Below are positions 6,263-11,494 of a stretch of DNA of 11,494 nucleotides, one piece after another. The notes under the pieces were generated by a model. The model made no database searches. It saw only the letters and a list, made by a program, of their open reading frames with translations, and had not been told where the DNA came from. The position numbers and the translations under genes were made by a program. Position 1 is the first letter of the stretch; every line of letters starts with the position of its first letter. Source of the DNA: an uncultured Clostridia bacterium (GTDB lineage: Bacteria > Bacillota > Clostridia > Oscillospirales > Acutalibacteraceae); NCBI GenBank assembly GCA_937898625.1, contig CALEJF010000038.1, positions 1-11,494 on the forward strand. The letters are read 5' to 3'.

Positions 6263-7333
6263 ATGAATATTCGTCTTATAATTAAAAATTTGCATGCAGT
6301 GCTTTATGTTAATATGAGAAGAATTGTTATGCATAGATACGCTTTTGGACACAAGAAAGCGGATACAAAAGGAAAAGTATTGACATCTGAGCAGAAAAAA
6401 GCAATTAACAATTTTTATGCAAAGTATGGAAGAGTATCCCATATTTTCCATAATTTCTATACGGAAAAGACAGGTTTCTTTTCTGAAAAATATGTTCCTG
6501 ACAATATCTATTACAATAAAATCAATATGTTTTATAGCGACCAGTTAATTGTAAAGTATATTGACAACAAATGCTATTACGACATTATGTTCCCTGATAC
6601 TCCTCAACCAGTTGTCCTTGGCGCAAGAAAAGGCGGTTGTTGGTTTTTAGGAAAAGAACATGTTAGTTTCGAAAACTTTTTAGATGCTATAAGTAAAGAA
6701 GATGCGATTTTTATTAAGTCTGCAACCAATTCATCTGGAGGCGGTGGGGTAAAGCTTGTTGAAAAATCAGAATGCGAAGATTACAAGGGTGCTATAACTG
6801 CTATTGTTTCCAAAATCGATGTTGATATTGTTGTTCAGGCTAGACTTGCACAACACAAGGATATAGCAAAGCTTAACGAAACATCTGTAAATACATTGAG
6901 AATTCTAACACTGTTAAGAAACGGTAAAGTTAAAGTATATTCAAGTGTTATAAGAATTGGTAAGCCAAATGCTAAAATTGACAATTACAGTAGCGGTGGT
7001 ATGTCTGTTGGAATAAATGAAGACGGAACATTAAAGGAATATGCATATTTCTTTAACGGTGACAGGATAACAAAGCATCCTTCGTCGGGAATTGAATTCA
7101 AAGGTTATCAATTGCCATCTTTTGATAAAGCAATTGAACTTGTAAAAAAGGCACATTTCTATGTTCCACATTTTAAAATGGTTTCCTGGGATGTAGCTAT
7201 TAGAGAAGATGGTGAACCAATTCTGATAGAAGCAAATTTGACAGACGGTCAAATCGACTTGCATCAGTTATGTAATGGACCATTGTTTGGTGACGACACA
7301 GAAGAAATTCTTGACGAAGTTTTATTAAAATAA
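6263..7333 (+). CDS. ATP-grasp family protein, sugar-transfer-associated type (copy 1)
   Basis: The 356-residue protein looks like the sugar-transfer-associated ATP-grasp family (Pfam ATPgrasp_ST, PF14397). These enzymes are expected to join a carboxylate to an amine or similar group using ATP. Visible landmarks are K152 with the glycine-rich loop (FIKSATNSSGGGGVKLV, 150-166), QHKDIAKLNETSVNTLRI (197-214) with R213, IDNYSSGGMSVG (239-250), AHFYVPHFKMVSWDVAI (297-313) with D310, and LIEANLTDG (321-329) with the likely metal ligands E323/N325. The end carries HQLCNGPLFGD (334-344). No signal peptide or clear membrane helix is visible, though the first 20 residues are moderately hydrophobic. Start: ATG 6263 with GGTG at 6254-6257 as a modest ribosome site. 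It is the first gene of a two-gene operon with a paralogue 27 nt downstream. Family members often sit in polysaccharide clusters, but no such genes are visible here. Substrate unknown. Confidence 0.85.
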   Translation: MNIRLIIKNLHAVLYVNMRRIVMHRYAFGHKKADTKGKVLTSEQKKAINNFYAKYGRVSHIFHNFYTEKTGFFSEKYVPDNIYYNKINMFYSDQLIVKYIDNKCYYDIMFPDTPQPVVLGARKGGCWFLGKEHVSFENFLDAISKEDAIFIKSATNSSGGGGVKLVEKSECEDYKGAITAIVSKIDVDIVVQARLAQHKDIAKLNETSVNTLRILTLLRNGKVKVYSSVIRIGKPNAKIDNYSSGGMSVGINEDGTLKEYAYFFNGDRITKHPSSGIEFKGYQLPSFDKAIELVKKAHFYVPHFKMVSWDVAIREDGEPILIEANLTDGQIDLHQLCNGPLFGDDTEEILDEVLLK

Positions 7334-7360
7334 TCTATATCGAAAGGAGTTTGGTATAAT

Positions 7361-8422
7361 ATGAACATAATTCTTTTTGCAAAGAATTGTCTGAATAACA
7401 TGGTCATTTTAGGAAGAAATTATACTATGCATAAATATGTGCATCGTCGTGTTGACCGAGATACAAAAGCCATGGTGTTGGATAATAATCAAAAAAATGA
7501 GATTAAAAACTATTTTTCTGATTATGGAAAAGTATCATTAAAATTCCATAATTTCTATACAGAAAAGACAGGTAAGTATTACGTAAATTACATACCGGAT
7601 GATATGTATTTTAATAAAATTAACAGATATTATAACGATTATCAGTTGTCAAAGGCAATTGACCACAAATGCTATTATACAAATCTTTTTGGTGACTTTA
7701 AACAACCAGAAAAACTTGCTGATAGGAAAGGCGAGTATTGGTTTGTGGGAAATCAGGTTACACCTTTTGAACAGATACTGGATATTCTTTGCCAGGAACC
7801 GGCTGTGTTTATTAAATGCGCAACTGAATCAAGTGGCGGAAGTGGTGTAAGATTTGTTGATAAAAAAGAATGTGAAGATTACAGACAACAGATAAAACAG
7901 ATAGTTGAAAAAATAGATGTGGATATTGTTATTCAAAAACCTATTGTTCAACATAAAGATTTAAGTAAACTTAATGAATCATCTGTTAATACAATGAGAA
8001 TCCTTACTGTATTAAGAAATGATGAGGTAAAAATTTATTCAAGCTTGCTTCGAATCGGAAAAGCAAAGTCAAAAGTTGATAATGGTGCTTTGTCTGTTGG
8101 AATCACTGATGATGGTAAGTTAAAGGAATGTGGATATCGTCTTACGGGCGAACGCTTTTTTAGTCATCCAGATAATGGAATGGTATTTAAAGATTATAAA
8201 TTGCCTTCTTTTGATAAAGCATGTGAATTAGTTAAGAAGGCACATTTTTACGTACCACATTTTAAAGTGGTGTCATGGGATATTGCAATTGGTGAGGATG
8301 GCGAACCTATTTTAATCGAGGCAAATTTGACTGATGGTGAAGTGCTTTTCCACCAACTTAACAACGGACCTTTGTTCGGTGAAGATACAAGAGAAATTCT
8401 CAACGAAGTTTTTGGCAAATAA
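7361..8422 (+). CDS. ATP-grasp family protein, sugar-transfer-associated type (copy 2)
   Basis: The 353-residue paralogue of the preceding gene aligns end to end with it. My hand count gives about 205 identical residues (about 58%) and a single 3-residue gap. The ATP-grasp landmarks are kept: FIKCATESSGGSGVRFV (150-166), QHKDLSKLNESSVNTMRI (197-214), VVSWDIAI (303-310), LIEANLTDG (318-326) and HQLNNGPLFGE (331-341). The gap falls in the loop after the conserved Asp-Asn: IDNYSSGGMSVG in copy 1 is VDNGALSVG here (239-247), so one Gly-Gly motif is lost. Identity is highest in the C-terminal third and in FHNFYTEKTG (62-71), and lowest in residues 11-30 and 111-145, which may set substrate choice. 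AAAGGAG (7343-7349) gives a much stronger ribosome site than copy 1 has, 11 nt before ATG 7361. A terminator follows. Probably a second ligase for a related substrate, or a partner of copy 1. Confidence 0.85.
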   Translation: MNIILFAKNCLNNMVILGRNYTMHKYVHRRVDRDTKAMVLDNNQKNEIKNYFSDYGKVSLKFHNFYTEKTGKYYVNYIPDDMYFNKINRYYNDYQLSKAIDHKCYYTNLFGDFKQPEKLADRKGEYWFVGNQVTPFEQILDILCQEPAVFIKCATESSGGSGVRFVDKKECEDYRQQIKQIVEKIDVDIVIQKPIVQHKDLSKLNESSVNTMRILTVLRNDEVKIYSSLLRIGKAKSKVDNGALSVGITDDGKLKECGYRLTGERFFSHPDNGMVFKDYKLPSFDKACELVKKAHFYVPHFKVVSWDIAIGEDGEPILIEANLTDGEVLFHQLNNGPLFGEDTREILNEVFGK

Positions 8423-8425
8423 TAA

Positions 8426-8464
8426 AAAGGTGGCATGAAGGATTATTCGTGCCACTTTTGTTTT
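8426..8464 (+). terminator. Rho-independent terminator of the ATP-grasp operon
   Basis: A 14-bp stem with two G-U pairs (8426-8439 with 8446-8459, 6-nt loop) ends in TTTTGTTTT (8456-8464), 3 nt after the copy 2 stop codon. Confidence 0.88.
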
Positions 8465-8482
8465 AAGAAAATGTTTCAACAC

Positions 8483-8511
8483 TTGACTAAATGCATATAT
8501 TGTTATATAAT
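8483..8511 (+). promoter_or_regulatory. Consensus sigma-A promoter of the CNNM/CorB-like gene
   Basis: TTGACT (8483-8488), a 17-nt spacer and TATAAT (8506-8511) lie 55 nt upstream of the start codon and just after the ATP-grasp terminator. The leader is too short for the Mg2+ riboswitches (M-box) that control some magnesium transporters. Confidence 0.88.
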
Positions 8512-8566
8512 GCATACTGATATTTTGTAAATATCTCTATATTTTTATTAAGGACGGTTATGTCAA

Positions 8567-9949
8567 ATGGACGCAGACCCCGGGAGTATTATTTTACAGA
8601 TAGTAATCCTATTCGCATTGATTTTTGTCAATGCATTCTTTGCAATGTCAGAAATGGCAATTGTTACACTCAATGACAATAAAATTGATAAAATGGCAAG
8701 CGAGGGTAACAAAAAAGCAAAACAGATTAAAAAACTTACAGAAAACACAAGTTCATTCCTTTCAACTATTCAGATTGGTGTTACCTTGGCAGGATTTTTA
8801 ACATCTGCTACTGCAGCACAGTCTTTTGCAGGAATGTTGGCAGGTGCAATCTCAAAAACTGTAATTGTTGAGTACATTCCAATTGGAGTAATCAGTGGTT
8901 TTTCAACGGTTGTAATCACCTTGATTATGTCATATTTCTCACTTGTTTTAGGTGAACTTGTACCAAAGAAAATTGCAATGAACAAGCCTGAAAAAATGGC
9001 TTTTATGGCGGCACCGATTTTGATTTTTGTATCAAAGGTTACAAAGCCACTTGTTAGATTTCTTGCATTTTCAACTAACACGGTGTTAAGACTTTTCGGA
9101 ATTGACCCTCACGCTGACGAAGAAGTTGTTACGGAAGAAGAAATCCGTATGATGGTTGATGTTGGTGGTGAAAAAGGCGTTATCGAAGATGTTCAGATTG
9201 AAATGATTAACAATATCTTCGAGTTCGATGATATTGATGTTGCAGATATTATGACTCATCGTACAGATATGGTTTGTGTTGACGAAGAAGAGCCATTAGC
9301 AGAAGCAGTTAAACTTTCAATTGAAAATGGTTTTTCAAGAATTCCGGTTTATAAGGAAGACCCTGATAACATTATCGGTATTGTATATATCAAGGATTTT
9401 CTTAAATATGTCGGCACAAATCTTCCAAAGACAAAAACTGTCAAGGATATGATGAGACCTGCCTATTATGTGCCCGAAACAAAGCGTTGTGGTGAACTCT
9501 TTACTGAAATGACAGAAAAACGAGTTCAGATGGCAGTGGTTATTGATGAATATGGCGGAACAGCAGGTATTGTAACACTTGAAGACTTGCTTGAATCCAT
9601 TGTTGGTAATATTCAGGATGAATATGACCAGGAGGACGAAGAAATCTCAATCATCAATGACACAGTTTTTGAAGTTGATGGTATTACCGATATTGAAGAG
9701 GTTGAGGAGCATACAGGAAAGAAATTCCCTGAAGGTGATTATGACACTATCGGCGGATATATTATCAGCGTTCTCGGTTTTCTCCCTAAAGATGGCGAGA
9801 TGAATGAAGTTCAGTTCGAAAATGTGAAATTCACAGTATTAAATGTTGAAGAACGAAGAATCAGCAAAGTCAAAGTTGAAATTCTTCCGATAGAAAAGAA
9901 AGAGGAAGAACAGGAAGAACGAAGATTTTTCAAACGAAATGAAGAATAA
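8567..9949 (+). CDS. CNNM/CorB-type transporter (DUF21 - CBS pair - CorC_HlyC domain; 'hemolysin family')
   Basis: The 460-residue membrane protein has the standard order of this family. The N-terminal CNNM/DUF21 domain has hydrophobic segments at about 8-28, 66-92, 105-130 and 143-168, including NAFFAMSEMA (22-31) and the hallmark GELVPKK (129-135). A linker with EEEIRMMVDVGGEKGVIED (190-208) follows, then two CBS motifs (about 228-282 and 291-345, ending VVIDEYGGTAGIVTLEDLLE, 324-343). Last is the CorC_HlyC domain (about 360-440) and a highly charged tail. Relatives bind Mg2+-ATP at the CBS pair and export or exchange Mg2+; the annotation 'hemolysin' is historical. Start: ATG 8567 with AAGGACGG (8550-8557) 9 nt upstream. 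An ATG at 8560 is out of frame and too close to that site. The transport direction and ion are inferred from the family. It has its own promoter and terminator. Confidence 0.93.
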   Translation: MDADPGSIILQIVILFALIFVNAFFAMSEMAIVTLNDNKIDKMASEGNKKAKQIKKLTENTSSFLSTIQIGVTLAGFLTSATAAQSFAGMLAGAISKTVIVEYIPIGVISGFSTVVITLIMSYFSLVLGELVPKKIAMNKPEKMAFMAAPILIFVSKVTKPLVRFLAFSTNTVLRLFGIDPHADEEVVTEEEIRMMVDVGGEKGVIEDVQIEMINNIFEFDDIDVADIMTHRTDMVCVDEEEPLAEAVKLSIENGFSRIPVYKEDPDNIIGIVYIKDFLKYVGTNLPKTKTVKDMMRPAYYVPETKRCGELFTEMTEKRVQMAVVIDEYGGTAGIVTLEDLLESIVGNIQDEYDQEDEEISIINDTVFEVDGITDIEEVEEHTGKKFPEGDYDTIGGYIISVLGFLPKDGEMNEVQFENVKFTVLNVEERRISKVKVEILPIEKKEEEQEERRFFKRNEE

Positions 9950-9961
9950 ATCAACAATGTA

Positions 9962-9990
9962 GGGGCGATTCACGAATCGCCCGTTTCTTT
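9962..9990 (+). terminator. Hairpin after the CNNM/CorB-like gene, probable terminator
   Basis: A perfect inverted repeat GGGCGATTC/GAATCGCCC (9963-9971 and 9974-9982) is followed by a broken T run (GTTTCTTTT, 9983-9991). It begins 13 nt after the stop codon. The interrupted U-tract makes it a leaky candidate, which matters because no promoter is evident for queH downstream. Confidence 0.65.
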
Positions 9991-9991
9991 T

Positions 9992-10013
9992 CCTCCCTCT
10001 GACGAGGGGGTGG
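9992..10013 (+). other. Second GC-rich hairpin in the gap before queH
   Basis: A stem of about 7 bp (9993-9999 with 10004-10010, loop TGAC, one G-U pair) lies 10 nt after the preceding hairpin. It has no T run and so is not a terminator. Together the two hairpins make a GC-rich island in an AT-rich region and resemble short intergenic palindromic repeats. I see no -35/-10 pair for queH in this gap. Confidence 0.5.
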
Positions 10014-10044
10014 CAACGCATTAGTGTTGACGGAGGCAGAGAAA

Positions 10045-10671
10045 ATGCAAAAACAGAACTACCAAAAACAGCTTGATAAAATAATTGAGAATTTAGGGGA
10101 TAGAGTGTCAACACTCCTTCTTCACTCTTGTTGTGCTCCTTGTAGTAGTTATTGCATTGAGTACCTTTCACAGTATTTTGAGATTACTGTACTCTATTAT
10201 AATCCCAATATATATCCCGAAGCGGAATATGAAAAACGCAAGGCAGAGCAGAAACGACTGATTTCTGAAATGCAAACGAAACATCCCGTTAAGATGCTCG
10301 ATTGCGACTTTGAAAGTGACAAATTCTATGAGATGGCAAGGGGACTTGAAAACTGCCGTGAATGTGGTGAAAGATGCTTTAAATGCTATCGCTTGCGATT
10401 AGAAAAAACGGCTCAGGAAACAAAGAATAATGGGTTTGATTATTTCACAACAACACTTACAATCAGTCCACTTAAAAATGCCGAAAAAATCAACGAAATC
10501 GGTAATGAATTGGCAAATGAATATGATGTTAATTGGTTGCCATCTGATTTCAAAAAACGAGAAGGCTACAAAAGGTCAATAGAGTTAAGTAAAGCCTTTA
10601 ACCTTTACAGACAAAATTATTGTGGATGTGTTTTTTCGCAAAATGAGCAAAATAAAACGGACATCGTGTGA
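10045..10671 (+). CDS. queH: Epoxyqueuosine reductase QueH
   Basis: From ATG 10045 the protein has 208 residues and matches QueH (formerly DUF208). QueH reduces epoxyqueuosine to queuosine in tRNA, the last step of queuosine synthesis, and is the cobalamin-independent alternative to QueG. Numbered from this start, the metal-binding signatures are LLHSCCAPCSSY (C29, C30, C33), GLENCRECGERCFKCYRLRL (C104, C107, C111, C114) and YCGCVFSQ (C193, C195). The family blocks YYNPNIYPEAEYEKRK (51-66), FTTTLTISPLKN (134-145) and LPSDFKKREGYKRSIELSK (165-183) are also present. The frame is open back to GTG 10024, but GGAGG at 10032-10036, 8 nt before ATG 10045, fixes the start there. No promoter is visible, so it may depend on read-through from the CNNM/CorB-like gene. 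Its last codons form part of a terminator shared with the convergent gene. No other queuosine genes are in view. Confidence 0.95.
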   Translation: MQKQNYQKQLDKIIENLGDRVSTLLLHSCCAPCSSYCIEYLSQYFEITVLYYNPNIYPEAEYEKRKAEQKRLISEMQTKHPVKMLDCDFESDKFYEMARGLENCRECGERCFKCYRLRLEKTAQETKNNGFDYFTTTLTISPLKNAEKINEIGNELANEYDVNWLPSDFKKREGYKRSIELSKAFNLYRQNYCGCVFSQNEQNKTDIV

Positions 10672-10685
10672 TGTCCGTTGTTTTT
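10656..10685. terminator. Bidirectional terminator shared by queH and the Dabb-domain gene
   Basis: A perfect 10-bp stem (10656-10665 with 10670-10679, loop GTGT) has T runs on both sides: TTGTTTTT on the plus strand (10678-10685) and TTTTATTTT on the minus strand. The stem begins inside queH, and the queH stop codon TGA (10669-10671) spans the loop and the second stem arm. The convergent gene stops at 10684, only 12 nt from the queH stop, so one element serves both. Confidence 0.88.
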
Positions 10686-10983
10686 ATTCGTAAATATCAA
10701 CCGCACCGCGGTTTTCAGTTACTTTTGCAACATAAGAAGCAACCTTTTTGTGTTCGGGATGAACCTTGTATTTTTCTAATTCTTCCTCGTTTTCAGTTTC
10801 AACAACTAGAAGTGCATCGAAATTTCTCTCACATTCAACTTGATTTTTAAGGAATGTGAGTTTTTTAATGTGTGGAATCATTGGTGGGAGAGCCTCAAGA
10901 CCGTTTTTAACGATTTCGATATTCTCATCCTTTGTCTTACCCTCTGCATCTTTAAATTTCCACATTACGATATGTTTAAGCAT
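10684..10983 (-). CDS. Dabb-domain (stress-responsive alpha/beta barrel) protein
   Basis: From ATG 10983 the product is 99 residues, the usual length of a free-standing Dabb domain (Pfam PF07876), a dimeric ferredoxin-like barrel. The N-terminal strand MLKHIVMWKF is typical, as are the central FDALLVVETENEEELEKY and VHPEHKKVASY (about 74-84) and the closing RGAVDIYE. Many bacterial members are of unknown function; some relatives are small enzymes or stress proteins, and I assign none. The frame extends to a GTG at 10992, but those bases belong to the AAGGTG Shine-Dalgarno (10996-10991) that serves ATG 10983. The upstream tatD stop (10991-10989) overlaps the same Shine-Dalgarno. The two genes are therefore almost certainly co-transcribed and probably translationally coupled. 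Confidence 0.85.
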   Translation of the reverse strand: MLKHIVMWKFKDAEGKTKDENIEIVKNGLEALPPMIPHIKKLTFLKNQVECERNFDALLVVETENEEELEKYKVHPEHKKVASYVAKVTENRGAVDIYE

Positions 10984-10988
10984 AATAA

Positions 10989-11494
10989 TCACCTTATATT
11001 AAATAATGTTTTTGCGTTTTTATCTGTCAAATCAAGAATTTCCTGTGCTGTAACTCCACGCAATTCTGCAATTTTTTCTGCTGTGTACGGAATATGCAAG
11101 GAATAACATCTTTTACCCCTAAATGGTACGGGAGTCATATACGGTGCATCAGTTTCAATGAGTAATCTGTCACTTGGCACAAACTTTGCAACCTCGCAAG
11201 GTTTAATTGCGTTTTTAAAGGTAACAGCACCACCAAGACCGATATACATACCCAGTTTGATGATTTCCTTTGCCATTTCAACACTACCTGAAAAACAATG
11301 CAGAACACCTTTTGGCTTATATTTTTTAAGAATGTTGAGGGTGTCCTCATGGGATTCTCTGTCGTGGAAAATGATTGGCATATCCAATTCGTTTGCTAAC
11401 TGAATTTGCTTTTCAAGAATCATAAGCTGGTTTTCGCGACTTTCCTTTTCGTAGTGATAATCAAGTCCGATTTCACCGATAGCAACGCATTTTT
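10989..11494 (-). CDS. tatD: TatD-family metal-dependent hydrolase (DNase), C-terminal two-thirds; 5' end outside window
   Basis: The frame is open through the window edge, giving 167 visible residues. Complete TatD proteins have about 255, so the N-terminus with its HxH metal motif is missing. Visible motifs are AIGEIGLDYH (residues 4-13 of the fragment, with the metal-binding Glu at 7), IIFHDRE (40-46, His ligand 43), HCFSG (65-69, His ligand 65) and ETDAPYMTPVPFRGKR (113-128, Asp ligand 115). TatD proteins are TIM-barrel phosphodiesterases/3'-5' exonucleases acting on single-stranded DNA or RNA, and in bacteria they are linked to DNA repair and degradation. An internal ATG at 11423 is not the start, since conserved family sequence lies upstream of it. 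The stop codon is 5 nt from the Dabb gene start, indicating an operon. Confidence 0.95.
   Translation of the reverse strand, partial: KCVAIGEIGLDYHYEKESRENQLMILEKQIQLANELDMPIIFHDRESHEDTLNILKKYKPKGVLHCFSGSVEMAKEIIKLGMYIGLGGAVTFKNAIKPCEVAKFVPSDRLLIETDAPYMTPVPFRGKRCYSLHIPYTAEKIAELRGVTAQEILDLTDKNAKTLFNIR

Noticed and set aside
6191..6451. 86-codon minus-strand frame overlapping the start of ATP-grasp copy 1
   Set aside because: It has no ribosome-binding site or domain, and it lies opposite a well-supported gene and promoter.
8512..8566. Mg2+ riboswitch (M-box) in the leader of the CNNM/CorB-like gene
   Set aside because: The leader after the promoter is only about 50 nt, far too short for an M-box, and shows no terminator-antiterminator pairing.
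9839..10171. 110-codon minus-strand frame opposite the CNNM/CorB-like gene end and queH start
   Set aside because: It crosses a terminator hairpin and is antisense to two clear genes; its sequence is low-complexity (Phe/Leu runs).

Overview
The window looks like chromosomal DNA from a strictly anaerobic, low-GC, fermentative Firmicute, most likely a Clostridia/Oscillospirales-type gut bacterium. The reasons are the end of an [FeFe]-hydrogenase gene, a full-length single-chain pyruvate:ferredoxin oxidoreductase (PFOR), strong Gram-positive Shine-Dalgarno sequences, consensus sigma-A-type promoters and AT-rich spacers with U-tract terminators. The species cannot be named from sequence alone.

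Layout. Positions 1-366 (+) hold the C-terminus of an [FeFe]-hydrogenase, closed by a strong terminator. A lipoprotein version of the endolytic transglycosylase MltG follows (481-1314, +). It converges on a small membrane zinc-ribbon protein (1733-2293, -). The 418-base gap between them contains two oppositely directed terminators and an elaborate hairpin array (1509-1707). PFOR (2420-5986, -) has its own terminator just before the zinc-ribbon promoter. Divergent from PFOR is a two-gene operon of tandem paralogous ATP-grasp proteins (6263-7333 and 7361-8422, +). Next come a CNNM/CorB-type (DUF21-CBS-CorC_HlyC) membrane protein (8567-9949, +) and queH (start reassigned to 10045, ends 10671, +). 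queH converges on a minus-strand pair: tatD (5' end outside the window) and a Dabb-domain protein whose start lies 5 nt past the tatD stop.

How the genes work together. PFOR makes reduced ferredoxin and acetyl-CoA from pyruvate, and the hydrogenase can dispose of those electrons as H2. They are separate transcription units but one metabolic theme. The other genes are housekeeping or envelope functions (glycan-strand termination, cation transport, queuosine synthesis, a TatD nuclease), plus the ATP-grasp pair, whose substrate is unknown.

The most unusual item is the hairpin array at 1509-1707. Four AGTGWTATT-type 9-mers separated by small palindromes are followed by four inverted 9-mers, also separated by small palindromes. 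The two arms can pair in nested register and form a ladder of stacked four-way junctions. I do not recognise it as a named element. The tandem ATP-grasp pair is the second item worth attention.
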